Shown: positions 7,627-16,173 of the stretch, piece after piece | Position numbering within the stretch: position 1 is the first letter of the stretch | How the letters are laid out: each line of letters starts with the position of its first letter | Assembly: GCA_900550935.1 (NCBI GenBank) | Contig: URUD01000028.1 | Coordinates: 1-38,735 of the forward strand | Direction: 5' to 3' | Source: an uncultured Roseburia sp. | Lineage (GTDB): Bacteria; Bacillota; Clostridia; Lachnospirales; Lachnospiraceae | Length of the DNA: 38,735 nucleotides | The notes under the pieces: generated by a model | The model's input: the letters and a program-made list of their open reading frames with translations, nothing else | The model's database searches: none | What the model was told of the DNA's origin: nothing | Program-made: the position numbers and the translations under genes

Positions 7627-9279
7627 TTATTTTCGTGCAACCAGATTTTCTGCATAATCGAGTGCGGCAACGATATTCGGCAGGAAATGTTGTGCACCGA
7701 CGTGCTCGATAAAGCCATCTTTCTGCATGACGGACATCGGCTGTTCGTTTACATGAGAGAAGATCAGTGTGATATGTTTTTTCTTTGCACGGTCAGCTAA
7801 TTCCCGTAAAGAACGCATCGCGCTGGCATCAATGGCAGGAACGCTGCGCATACGGATGACAACGGCTTTGGTGGATTTGTCACTGTTGATGCGTAAGATC
7901 TCATCTGCAGCGGCAAAAAACAGAGGACCACTGATCTCGAATACACGGATCGAATGAGGAATATCACGCATTTTTTCTGCTTCACCCGGGGTAACATCCG
8001 GTTCGTCAATATATTTCCAGGTAGTGACATCTGCGGTTTCTGCCATACGTTTCATAAAGAGCAGGGCTGCTAACACGACGCCGACCTCGATTGCAACGAC
8101 CAGATCAAAGAAAACAGTCAGCAGGAATGTTGCGACAAGGACAATGATGTCACTTTTTGGCGCAGTCTTACACAGACGGAAAAAGGAAGTCCAGTCAGCC
8201 ATGTTAGCGGCAACGACCAAAAGGACAGCTGCCAGTGTTGTCATAGGAATCAATGCTGCTAAAGGCATCAGTGCTAACAGGATGACGGTCAGTGTGATAC
8301 AGTGGACAATGCCGGCAATCGGGGTACGGCCACCATTTCTTACGTTTGCAGCAGTACGGGCGATTGCTCCGGTCGCAGGAATACCACCGAAAAGACCGGA
8401 AAAGATATTCCCAAGACCCTGTCCGATCAGCTCTGCATTGGATTTATGGGTATCACCGATCATACCATCGGATACGACAGCAGAAAGCAGGGATTCGATA
8501 CCTGCCAGGATCGCGATCGTAAAAGCAGGAGAAAGCATTTTCTGGACCAGGGCAAAACTAAATGCCGGTACATGAAAAGCAGGGAAGGAAGAAGAAAGTT
8601 CTCCGTATACGCTTCCAATCGTGTTGACAGGCAGTTTTGCAAAATATACAATGAGGGTAGTCACGATAATGGCAACCAGAGACCCAGGTATTTTATCCGT
8701 CACCTTTGGCCAGAGCAGCATAATGACAACTGCGGCAAGACCGATCAGGGTGGCGGTGAGGTTGATGGTGCCAATATTTTTAAAGTAAGCGATCACCTTA
8801 TATAAAAATTCAGAAGGAACTGCTTCAATCGTAAGACCGAAAAAATCTTTGAGCTGACCGACAAAAAGGGTTACGGCGATACCACAGGTAAAACCGGTAG
8901 TGATCGTATATGGGATGTATTTGATCAGGGAACCAAAACGGCAAAATCCCATGATGACCAGGATGATACCGGCTAAGATCGTTGCAACGATCAGTCCGTC
9001 CGTACCATATTCCGTTACGATACCATAGATGATGACAACAAATGCAGCAGTCGGACCGCCGATCTGTACCCGGCTTCCACCGAAAAATGAGATGAAAAAT
9101 CCGGCAATGATCGCAGTGTAGAGACCCTGTTCCGGGCTGACACCGGATGCGATGGCAAGTGCGATTGAAAGTGGAAGGGCAATGATAGCAACAATGATAC
9201 CGGAAATGATATCTTTTATGAGCTGCTCCTTGTTATAGCCCGATAAGACGTCAAATAGTTTTGGCTTTAGTTCGTTCAT
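7627..9279 (-). CDS. SulP-family inorganic anion transporter with STAS domain
   Basis: The 550-residue membrane protein has the SulP layout. About 12 hydrophobic segments span residues 20-410, including ALPLSIALAIASGVSPEQGLYT and PTAAFVVIIYGIV of the transporter core. A C-terminal cytosolic STAS domain follows (about 435-545), with IRVFEISGPLFFAAADEIL and IDASAMRSL. SulP proteins import sulfate, bicarbonate or other anions with H+ or Na+. The substrate cannot be read from sequence. The gene is divergent from an Rrf2-type regulator, and the shared 9280-9528 interval contains that regulator's putative operator, so control by sulfur status is plausible, which would favour a sulfur anion. The start is supported by GAGGAGG upstream. 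Confidence 0.9.
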   Translation of the reverse strand: MNELKPKLFDVLSGYNKEQLIKDIISGIIVAIIALPLSIALAIASGVSPEQGLYTAIIAGFFISFFGGSRVQIGGPTAAFVVIIYGIVTEYGTDGLIVATILAGIILVIMGFCRFGSLIKYIPYTITTGFTCGIAVTLFVGQLKDFFGLTIEAVPSEFLYKVIAYFKNIGTINLTATLIGLAAVVIMLLWPKVTDKIPGSLVAIIVTTLIVYFAKLPVNTIGSVYGELSSSFPAFHVPAFSFALVQKMLSPAFTIAILAGIESLLSAVVSDGMIGDTHKSNAELIGQGLGNIFSGLFGGIPATGAIARTAANVRNGGRTPIAGIVHCITLTVILLALMPLAALIPMTTLAAVLLVVAANMADWTSFFRLCKTAPKSDIIVLVATFLLTVFFDLVVAIEVGVVLAALLFMKRMAETADVTTWKYIDEPDVTPGEAEKMRDIPHSIRVFEISGPLFFAAADEILRINSDKSTKAVVIRMRSVPAIDASAMRSLRELADRAKKKHITLIFSHVNEQPMSVMQKDGFIEHVGAQHFLPNIVAALDYAENLVARK

Positions 9280-9444
9280 AAGTTCCTCCTCAATGGTAAA
9301 TAAAACGTTAAAAAAGTGTTAAAAATTTATAAAAACACAAGATAGAATTTTATCACTGTGCGGCAGGCAATTCAAGGGAAAAATAGAAAAACCATGCAAC
9401 TTTGCATAAAAATCCAGAAAACATGAACAAAAATGAATATTGAC

Positions 9445-9481
9445 AATTCCTATTGACATACTATGAATTAGGAATTATAAT
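9445..9481 (+). promoter_or_regulatory. rrf2 promoter with putative Rrf2 operator
   Basis: TTGACA (9453-9458) and TATAAT (9476-9481) are separated by exactly 17 bases, a consensus vegetative promoter. AATTCCTAT (9445-9453) overlaps the -35 box, and an inverted AGGAATT (9470-9476) overlaps the start of the -10 box. The same half-sites occur around the -35 of the nifS operon promoter at 14851-14875. This suggests an operator for the encoded Rrf2 protein and negative autoregulation. Confidence 0.7.
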
Positions 9482-9528
9482 AAAATACACAAGATGATTA
9501 GGATTAGAAAAGGAAGGCATGGTTATTT

Positions 9529-9960
9529 ATGAAGATATCAACAAAGGGCAGATATGCATTACGCTTGATGCTTGATTTGGCAATGAATAATACAGGAGAA
9601 CCGATCAGTTTAAAAGATATAGCGAAGCGTCAGGAGATTTCAGACAAGTATTTAGAGCAGATCATTTCTGTGCTGAACAAGGCGAAATATGTGCAGAGTA
9701 TCCGTGGAGCACAGGGCGGATACATCCTGACGAAAAAACCGGAGGAGTACACGGTGGGCATGATCTTACGTCTCACAGAGGGAAGCCTTGCACCGGTTGC
9801 ATGCGTGGATGAAGATTATAACTGCGAGCGTATGTGCGACTGTACGACGGTACTGGTCTGGAAAAAGATCAATGATGCGGTAAATGATGTGGTAGATCAC
9901 ATCACACTGGCAGATTTAAGAGATTATGAGATGCAGCGTGTCGGGGAATATGTGATATAA
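9529..9960 (+). CDS. Rrf2-family (IscR/CymR-like) transcriptional regulator
   Basis: The 143-residue protein begins MKISTKGRYALRLMLDLA, the hallmark of Rrf2 regulators. A winged helix follows (ISLKDIAKRQEISDKYLEQI, then RGAQGGYIL). Around residues 98-113 is a cysteine cluster, CVDEDYNCERMCDC, at the place where IscR holds its Fe-S cluster. The Cys spacing is not that of E. coli IscR (C-x5-C-x5-C), but clostridial Rrf2 proteins vary here. Family members sense Fe-S status (IscR) or cysteine supply through CysK (CymR). The shared operator with nifS-nifU-metY-cysK, 5.4 kb away, makes this the probable regulator of that operon. A strong terminator follows, so it is monocistronic. Confidence 0.9.
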   Translation: MKISTKGRYALRLMLDLAMNNTGEPISLKDIAKRQEISDKYLEQIISVLNKAKYVQSIRGAQGGYILTKKPEEYTVGMILRLTEGSLAPVACVDEDYNCERMCDCTTVLVWKKINDAVNDVVDHITLADLRDYEMQRVGEYVI

Positions 9961-9973
9961 AAGTACTTATATT

Positions 9974-10009
9974 AAGAGGTCAGATGATTTTGTCATCTGA
10001 CCTCTTTTT
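9974..10009 (+). terminator. Rho-independent terminator of rrf2
   Basis: A perfect 14-bp stem, AAGAGGTCAGATGA with TCATCTGACCTCTT, has a five-base loop and runs into five T. It lies 14 bases after the rrf2 stop and separates it from leuA. Confidence 0.9.
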
Positions 10010-10020
10010 GCTGTAATCTA

Positions 10021-10049
10021 TAGACAAAAAATAGAAAACGTGATAAAAT
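10021..10049 (+). promoter_or_regulatory. Candidate leuA promoter
   Basis: TAGACA (10021-10026) and TAAAAT (10044-10049) are 17 bases apart, one mismatch each from consensus, and lie about 100 bases before the leuA start. The leader shows no T-box, leader-peptide or attenuator pattern that I can recognise, which is notable for a leucine biosynthesis gene. Confidence 0.4.
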
Positions 10050-10146
10050 AAATCAAGAAAATTGATAAAATCGTACCTTGTAAGACAGGAAATGGGTATG
10101 ATAAGATGAGTAACACAAAGATTTACAGGAAGAAACGAGGACGAAT

Positions 10147-12141
10147 ATGGACGTATCAAAAAAATATGGAAGATCTTATTTTATGCCACCTGAAGTTACC
10201 TATGACTGGGTAAAAAAGGATTATATTGACAAAGCACCGATCTGGTGTAGTGTAGACTTACGAGATGGAAATCAGGCACTGATCGAGCCGATGGGACTGG
10301 AAGAGAAGATCGAATTTTTCCAGATGCTTGTGGATATCGGATTTAAGGAGATCGAGGTTGGTTTCCCGGCAGCATCCGAGACCGAATACCGTTTTATGCG
10401 TGCCCTGATCGAGCGCAATATGATACCGGACGACGTGACTGTGCAGGTATTGACCCAGGCGAGAGAGCACATCATCAAAAGAACATTTGAAGCCGTAAAG
10501 GGAGCACCGCATGCGGTAATTCATTTATATAACTCTACTTCTGTCGCACAGAGGGAGCAGGTATTTAAAAAGAGCAAAGACGAGGTAAAACAGTTAGCAG
10601 TCGATGGAGCAAAACTGTTAAAGAAACTGGCAGAGGAAACAGACGGCAACTTTACCTTTGAGTACAGCCCTGAGAGTTTTCCGGGAACAGAGGTCGATTA
10701 CGCAGTGGATGTCTGCAATGCCGTGCTGGATGTATGGCAGCCGAGTGCAGAGCGCAAAGCAATCATCAATATCCCGACGACGGTACAGATCGCAATGCCA
10801 CATGTTTTTGCGTGCCAGATCGAGTACATACACAAACATTTAAAATACAGAGACAATGTCGTATTGAGCGTACATCCGCACAATGACAGAGGATGCGGCA
10901 TCAGTGATGCAGAGTTCGGTGTACTTGCCGGAGCAGATCGTATCGAGGGTACTTTATTTGGAAATGGAGAGCGTACCGGAAATGTTGATATCGTAACGCT
11001 TGCCATGAATATGGTATGCCATGGAGTGGAGTCCGGACTGGATTTCTCCAATATTTCAGCAATCCGTGAGAAATACGAGCGTTTCACCGGAATGCACGTT
11101 TATGAGAGAACACCGTATGCAGGAGATCTGGTATTTACCGCATTTTCCGGTTCCCATCAGGATGCGATCTCCAAAGGTATGGCGTGGAGAGAAGCAGGAA
11201 AGAGCGGAGACCGCTGGGATGTACCGTATCTTCCAATCGATCCAAAGGATGTTGGACGTGAGTACGAATCCGATGTCATCCGTATCAACAGCCAGTCTGG
11301 AAAAGGTGGCGTAGCATTCATCTTAAAACAGAATTTCGGTATGTCGCTGCCGGATAAGATGAAAGAGGAAGTCGGCTATCTGGTAAAAGGTGTCTCAGAT
11401 GAGAGACATCAGGAGCTATCGCCGGAGGCAATCTATCAGATCTTCAGTGAGCATTATGTAAATTTAAAGGATGTGTTTGCAGTTCCGGAGTGCCATTTCG
11501 AGCAGAAGGACGGTATCTTTGCGACGGTTACGATCGAGCAGGGAGATGAGCGCAGAGTCATCAAGACAAACGGAAACGGACGTCTCGATGCAGTCAGCAA
11601 TGCCATCAAGACTTATTTTGGTATCAGCTATGAGTTGGCAGCTTATGAGGAACATTCGATTTCCGCAGGTTCTTCTTCCAAGGCAGCCGCTTATGTTGAG
11701 ATTTTATGTCAGGGCAAGTCTTATTGGGGCGTTGGTATTGACGAGGATATCATCAAGAGTTCTGTTGCAGCGTTGGTTTCTGCCGCAAATAAAATGGCAA
11801 AAAACCAGAACATCACAGAGGGCATGGATGAGCGCAGTGTGGAGATCATGAATTACATCCAGAATCATTATGCAGATGTAACCCTGGATACCCTTTCAGA
11901 GACCTTCAATCTCTCCAAAACATATCTTTCCAAATACATTAAGGAAAAGTCAGGCATGACATTTCAGGATGCTGTCAAAAAGGCGCGTATGCGGAAAGCA
12001 AGAAGACTTTTAAAAGAAACCAATCAGACAGTAGAGTCGATCGCAGCACTGGTTGGTTATGAAAATGTGGAACACTTCAACCGCCTGTTTAAAAAGGCAT
12101 ATGATATGACACCGGTTCAGTTCCGCAGACAGTATAAATAA
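10147..12141 (+). CDS. leuA: 2-isopropylmalate synthase with C-terminal AraC-type HTH domain
   Basis: The 664-residue protein has three parts. Residues 1 to about 370 are the catalytic TIM barrel of alpha-isopropylmalate synthase, the first step of leucine synthesis (acetyl-CoA plus 2-oxoisovalerate): the DLRDGNQAL active-site motif, the HPHNDRG metal site and NGERTGNVD. The N-terminal leader resembles the yeast/actinobacterial LeuA type. Residues about 430-545 form a LeuA allosteric dimer domain, normally the leucine sensor. Residues about 560-664 are an AraC/XylS DNA-binding domain: DVTLDTLSETFNLSKTYLSKY as the first helix-turn-helix, then SIAALVGYENVEHFNRLFKK and DMTPVQFRRQYK. The frame is continuous and a terminator follows 11 bases after the stop, so this is one gene and not two. 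An enzyme with its own DNA-binding tail could report leucine status to promoters. The fusion is seen; its regulatory role is inference. Confidence 0.9.
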   Translation: MDVSKKYGRSYFMPPEVTYDWVKKDYIDKAPIWCSVDLRDGNQALIEPMGLEEKIEFFQMLVDIGFKEIEVGFPAASETEYRFMRALIERNMIPDDVTVQVLTQAREHIIKRTFEAVKGAPHAVIHLYNSTSVAQREQVFKKSKDEVKQLAVDGAKLLKKLAEETDGNFTFEYSPESFPGTEVDYAVDVCNAVLDVWQPSAERKAIINIPTTVQIAMPHVFACQIEYIHKHLKYRDNVVLSVHPHNDRGCGISDAEFGVLAGADRIEGTLFGNGERTGNVDIVTLAMNMVCHGVESGLDFSNISAIREKYERFTGMHVYERTPYAGDLVFTAFSGSHQDAISKGMAWREAGKSGDRWDVPYLPIDPKDVGREYESDVIRINSQSGKGGVAFILKQNFGMSLPDKMKEEVGYLVKGVSDERHQELSPEAIYQIFSEHYVNLKDVFAVPECHFEQKDGIFATVTIEQGDERRVIKTNGNGRLDAVSNAIKTYFGISYELAAYEEHSISAGSSSKAAAYVEILCQGKSYWGVGIDEDIIKSSVAALVSAANKMAKNQNITEGMDERSVEIMNYIQNHYADVTLDTLSETFNLSKTYLSKYIKEKSGMTFQDAVKKARMRKARRLLKETNQTVESIAALVGYENVEHFNRLFKKAYDMTPVQFRRQYK

Positions 12142-12152
12142 TAGAAAGCAAC

Positions 12153-12179
12153 AAAAAAAGCCGCTTAGCGGCTTTTTTT
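12153..12179. terminator. Terminator after leuA
   Basis: A GCCGC / GCGGC stem with a TTA loop is flanked by seven A on the left and seven T on the right. It is a strong intrinsic terminator for leuA and is symmetrical enough to serve the convergent regulator gene as well. Confidence 0.9.
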
Positions 12180-12221
12180 ACTGTTTAGAATCATAAAATA
12201 AGTAAACTTACACTTTATGAT

Positions 12222-12587
12222 CTAGGAAATCTTAATATGAGATTTGATCGCTTCAAAACTTTCCGGGCTGATGACATGCTCGATGCGGCACGCATCTTCT
12301 GCTGCGATCTGCTCGTCTACCCCAAGACTTGTCAGCCAGCTGGTCAGAAATTCATGTCGTTCATAGATCATTTCTGCAATCGCACGACCGGAATCGGTCA
12401 GATAAATATAACCTTCCTTGGTTACGGTGATATTTTCTTTTTCACGCAGGTTTTTCATGGCAACACTGACACTGGATTTTTTGAAGCCAAGTTCCTCTGC
12501 AATGTCGACAGAACGTACCACGGGATTTCGCTTGCTCAAAACCAGGATGGTCTCTAAATAATTTTCGGATGATTCGTTTACAACCAT
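12222..12587 (-). CDS. DtxR/MntR-family metal-dependent regulator
   Basis: The product is 121 residues from the ATG complementary to 12585-12587, chosen because GGAGAG lies eight bases upstream. Two earlier in-frame starts (ATG, then GTG at 12623) would place this Shine-Dalgarno inside the coding region. The N-terminal winged helix has SSENYLETILVLS, then VRSVDIAEELGFKKSSVSVAM. The dimerisation and metal-binding part includes ERHEFLTSWL and AAEDACRIEHVIS, where the Glu and His residues match the MntR/IdeR metal ligands. It ends near the usual limit of the dimer domain, so it is an SH3-less short type. Members repress metal uptake genes when Mn or Fe is bound. No metal transporter is adjacent. 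An inverted repeat (ATCATAAA / TTTATGAT, 12190-12221) abuts its stop and may help end transcription. Confidence 0.85.
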   Translation of the reverse strand: MVVNESSENYLETILVLSKRNPVVRSVDIAEELGFKKSSVSVAMKNLREKENITVTKEGYIYLTDSGRAIAEMIYERHEFLTSWLTSLGVDEQIAAEDACRIEHVISPESFEAIKSHIKIS

Positions 12588-12707
12588 AAAAACACTCTCC
12601 ATTCTTATATATGATCTTCTCACCTGATCGGATTATCTGTTGAACTCGTTCTATTATAGCATAAATATACACCGCAGTGCAAATGGAAAGCACGGTTTCT
12701 GTGGTAT

Positions 12708-13691
12708 TTAACCGGCATGATGATAATGTTTCTGTGCAAAGCTAAGTGCGTCCTCATAGTGATCCATCTCGCCGGTTACAGAAACGGGTATGCCATTTGC
12801 CTTTAGCAGGAAAGACTGCTGGCTTGAAAAGGAGCGGGAACCGGAGCTGTAGCGCAGACGGTTTTGTTTCCCACAGTAGAGCACATCCTTTGCATCGCAC
12901 TGTATCTTTTTGCCGGTCGCGCTGCGGAACAAAAACGTGTGCGCGCCGAGAACGACCAGACGGTTTCGCATGAGCAGAAAGAAAGCGGCCACAAGAAACA
13001 GGGAGAGAGCCAGCAGTGGAATGTCAATAAAAAGAACCGAACTGTCTGCAATCCCCTCTGCGACAACGACAATGAGATAAATACTCAAAGCGAGGAGAAA
13101 AAGCCCTCCGGTGCTGCAAAATGCGTAAGTAAAGGAGATGCCGGTGCAGATGATGGCATCCGGGTCTTTTTCCTGGATCCGTTTGCTTTCCTTTTTCCTG
13201 AAAAAGGAAAGGACAAACACCTCGATCCCCGGAAATGTGAGAAAAAATAAAACAAATCCCGCGAGCGGCAACAGAGTACCAAGCTGTTCTAGCATATAAT
13301 CGGTTGTACTCGAGGCATCTGCAGAAGCATAGAGCGTGCCTGCCCTGTCACGAAACAGATAAAGTTCTACAGGTTCGCCCTTTTGCACGGCAGACTGTGC
13401 CAGATCGCGGTCGTTGTCACCATAGACATTTTTGGTAGTAAGCCAGAGAGAATCCGGTTCTCCGTTTAGCTCTGTTTCAAAAAGTACATAATAAATATGT
13501 GCCGTCACGATGATGCGGCCGTCTTCTTCTTTCGTCTGCTCTACCTCTTTATAGGAAGACGGAGTGAGGACTTTTGCCCCGAGCGGCTCCAGACCACTGA
13601 ATTTTCGGGCATAATTCCACAGCCCGAAAAATACCAGCGCATAGACGATGACGAGAAATACCAGATAAAATTTTTTATCAGAGCTCATCAT
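12708..13691 (-). CDS. Unknown multi-pass membrane protein
   Basis: The 327-residue protein begins with a membrane segment (FYLVFLVIVYALVFFGLW, residues 8-25). An outer domain of about 100 residues follows with ITAHIYYVLFETELNG-like beta strands. Three further hydrophobic segments occur (about 135-160, 190-215 and 222-240), and the C-terminal domain is soluble. The outer and inner parts recall DUF3592-type membrane proteins, but I cannot assign a family. Its start overlaps the stop of the upstream gene by four bases (ATGA), so the two are translationally coupled. The function is not known. Confidence 0.7.
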   Translation of the reverse strand: MMSSDKKFYLVFLVIVYALVFFGLWNYARKFSGLEPLGAKVLTPSSYKEVEQTKEEDGRIIVTAHIYYVLFETELNGEPDSLWLTTKNVYGDNDRDLAQSAVQKGEPVELYLFRDRAGTLYASADASSTTDYMLEQLGTLLPLAGFVLFFLTFPGIEVFVLSFFRKKESKRIQEKDPDAIICTGISFTYAFCSTGGLFLLALSIYLIVVVAEGIADSSVLFIDIPLLALSLFLVAAFFLLMRNRLVVLGAHTFLFRSATGKKIQCDAKDVLYCGKQNRLRYSSGSRSFSSQQSFLLKANGIPVSVTGEMDHYEDALSFAQKHYHHAG

Positions 13692-14731
13692 GCCTCCCTC
13701 AAAAGTTCTGAGATGTTACGGTAAAAGCTGTTTTTTAATAATTCCTGTGACAGCACAGTGGCATAGAAGACATCTAAAGCCGGTTCAAATACGTGGGAAT
13801 ACTGCACATAATGCCAGCGCAGGTTTTCTTTCCAGTTATCGAGCGTGATCAGCTTATCCTCATCTAAATGGAAATCAAAAAGATGATTCCGCAGTTCATA
13901 TGCAGCCGTATGACGGAATGCTTTCTGTAACAGAAACAGGGAATCATCATGGCCACGTAAGTATGGAAGCGTTACACAGCCGAATGGCTTCATGGAACTG
14001 AAACGGGAAGCAGTTCCGCGGAGCATGGATGGAATGTCAGAAATCAGCAAAGTTTCAAAATCTGTGTTATAATAATTTAAGGTTGCCTGCACAAGGGTAT
14101 CAAGCAGGGTGTGGAAAGAGGCATTGCTCATGCAGTCCTCCACCTCAAAATATTCATTCATAAAGTCATAGAGAATGAAATCCTCGCAGGTAAAATGAAA
14201 TTCTTCGCGATATGCTTCGGAAAAAGCAGGGAGCAGTGCACCAAGTGACTCCGGGTAGCGGGTCAGCACAAGGTAGAGTGCTGCGTAAAATTCTGCACCG
14301 CTCTGTAAGAGAGCATCAAGAGCAAAATCTGCCTGTTCAAAGGATGCAGAGCAGAGGACCGGATGGTTGGCAAAAATGAGCTGGTCAACCACAGACAACT
14401 CATCGGATGCAATCGTTTCATCAAAGAAATCTTCTACCATGCGGACTGCACAGTAGAGATAGAACGGATCGAAACTGTCTGCCGCAAAGGAAGGGGCAAA
14501 TGCATCATCCTCGGAGAGATAACGTTCGATCACAGAAAAATCAAACGCATCCTCACAGGAAAATAACGATTTTTTCAGTGCGGGAGCTAACGTGGCATCC
14601 TCTTTTCCGGTAAAGGAAAGAAACTGAAAGATGGTGTAGGTAAGGATACGTCTGACACCAAAGTCCGGGTGTTTGTGGATATATGCAGGCAGGAAAGCTG
14701 CCGGAAAATACTGTTCGCCTAATGGATTCAT
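13688..14731 (-). CDS. Unknown acidic soluble protein
   Basis: The start is taken at the ATG complementary to 14729-14731 (MNPLGEQYF) because GAGG lies about six bases upstream; the longer frame to 14797 has no site and a leader rich in Ile/Lys. This leaves 347 residues with no signal peptide or membrane segment. It is rich in Phe, Asp, Glu and Leu and predicted mostly helical, for example PFYLYCAVRMVEDFFDE and WKENLRWHYVQYSHVFEPALD. I do not recognise a domain. The four-base overlap with the downstream membrane-protein gene says the two act together. The promoter region is divergent from that of nifS. Confidence 0.65.
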   Translation of the reverse strand: MNPLGEQYFPAAFLPAYIHKHPDFGVRRILTYTIFQFLSFTGKEDATLAPALKKSLFSCEDAFDFSVIERYLSEDDAFAPSFAADSFDPFYLYCAVRMVEDFFDETIASDELSVVDQLIFANHPVLCSASFEQADFALDALLQSGAEFYAALYLVLTRYPESLGALLPAFSEAYREEFHFTCEDFILYDFMNEYFEVEDCMSNASFHTLLDTLVQATLNYYNTDFETLLISDIPSMLRGTASRFSSMKPFGCVTLPYLRGHDDSLFLLQKAFRHTAAYELRNHLFDFHLDEDKLITLDNWKENLRWHYVQYSHVFEPALDVFYATVLSQELLKNSFYRNISELLREA

Positions 14732-14850
14732 AAAAAGCCTCTTTTCTAATGGATTTTTTGCTGTTATCATAATAATATGAAGGAGAACAACATGCAAGCA
14801 AAACAGAAGTCAACTGAATACAAAGTATAGAGATGTTCCGAAAAAAAACC

Positions 14851-14888
14851 AATTCCTATCTTGACAATAGGAATTAAATGTGTATAAT
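14851..14888 (+). promoter_or_regulatory. nifS operon promoter with putative Rrf2 operator
   Basis: TTGACA (14861-14866) and TATAAT (14883-14888) are 16 bases apart. A perfect nine-base inverted repeat, AATTCCTAT (14851-14859) and ATAGGAATT (14867-14875), brackets the -35 box with seven bases between. The half-sites are shared with the rrf2 promoter at 9445-9476. A repressor bound here would block RNA polymerase. I infer that the Rrf2 protein at 9529 binds it. Confidence 0.75.
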
Positions 14889-14969
14889 TCATTATATCAT
14901 ATCAAATAACTAGGAAATAAAAACGATGTGCAACACAATCGCTAAAAAAGATAGAAAGGGATCACACTT

Positions 14970-16157
14970 ATGAGTAAGACAATCTATTTAGATAATGCGG
15001 CTACTACACAGGTTTATCCGGAAGTACTCGAAACCATGCTTCCTTATTTTACAGAATATTATGGAAATCCATCTGCAATCTACAGTTTTGCAGGAGAGGC
15101 AAAACGTGCTGTAGATGAGGCAAGAAAAAATGTTGCAGAACTGATCAACGCCAGAACCGATGATATCTATTTTACCGGCGGCGGAAGTGAATCAGACAAC
15201 TGGGCATTAAAAGCAACTGCAGAGGCATATGCTTCCAGGGGGAAACATATTATTACCAGCACCATCGAGCATCATGCGATCCTGCATACCTGTGAATATT
15301 TAGAGAAAAAAGGTTACGAAATTACCTATGTTAATGTGGATGAAAATGGTACGATCAGGATGGATGAGTTAAAAGCAGCTATCCGTCCGGATACGATCCT
15401 GATCTCTGTCATGTCAGCCAATAACGAGATTGGTACCATTCAGCCGATCGCAGAGATTGGAAAACTCGCACATGAGCATGACATTTTATTCCATACAGAT
15501 GCCGTACAGGCATTCGGACACATCCCACTGGATGTGGAAGCAATGAACATCGATATGTTAAGTGCGAGCGGACATAAGATCAATGGACCAAAGGGGATCG
15601 GTGTGATGTATATCCGCAAAGGAGTAAAGATCCTGTCCTTTATCCATGGTGGAGCACAGGAGAGAAAACGTCGTGCCGGAACACACAATGTACCGGGTAT
15701 CGTTGGTATCGGTAAAGCAGCAGAGATTGCGAAAAACACGATGCAGGAGAGAAGTGCAAAAGAGATTTCCTTAAGAGATCATCTGATTGAGCGTGTGTTA
15801 AATGAGATCCCATATGTAAGATTAAATGGAGACAGAACCAACCGTCTGCCAAACAATGCAAACTTCTGTTTCCGCTTCATCGAAGGAGAATCCATGTTGA
15901 TCTTATTGGATCAGGCAGGCATCTGCGGATCAAGCGGTTCTGCATGTACGTCAGGTTCTCTGGATCCATCCCATGTACTTCTTGCGATTGGATTACCACA
16001 CGAGATCGCACATGGTTCCTTAAGACTGACCTTATCCGAGAAAAACACAATGGAAGAGATTGACTATACCGTAGATGAATTAAAGAAGATCATAGAGCGT
16101 CTGCGCGGAATGTCACCATTATATGAGGACTTTGTAAAGAAACAGAGCAAAGCGTAA
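14970..16157 (+). CDS. nifS: Cysteine desulfurase (NifS/IscS type)
   Basis: The 395-residue PLP enzyme takes sulfur from cysteine, giving alanine and a persulfide for Fe-S assembly. It opens with the family motif TIYLDNAATTQVYPEV. The PLP lysine lies in SGHKINGPKG (about residue 203). The catalytic loop is SGSACTSGSLDPSHVL (about residues 325-340), with the active Cys followed by the SGS insertion typical of NifS/IscS group I enzymes. The histidine pair EHHAIL is also present. The gene heads a four-gene operon and nifU starts 16 bases after its stop. The promoter carries the Rrf2-type inverted repeat. Confidence 0.95.
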   Translation: MSKTIYLDNAATTQVYPEVLETMLPYFTEYYGNPSAIYSFAGEAKRAVDEARKNVAELINARTDDIYFTGGGSESDNWALKATAEAYASRGKHIITSTIEHHAILHTCEYLEKKGYEITYVNVDENGTIRMDELKAAIRPDTILISVMSANNEIGTIQPIAEIGKLAHEHDILFHTDAVQAFGHIPLDVEAMNIDMLSASGHKINGPKGIGVMYIRKGVKILSFIHGGAQERKRRAGTHNVPGIVGIGKAAEIAKNTMQERSAKEISLRDHLIERVLNEIPYVRLNGDRTNRLPNNANFCFRFIEGESMLILLDQAGICGSSGSACTSGSLDPSHVLLAIGLPHEIAHGSLRLTLSEKNTMEEIDYTVDELKKIIERLRGMSPLYEDFVKKQSKA

Positions 16158-16173
16158 GACAGGAGGAAAAACA

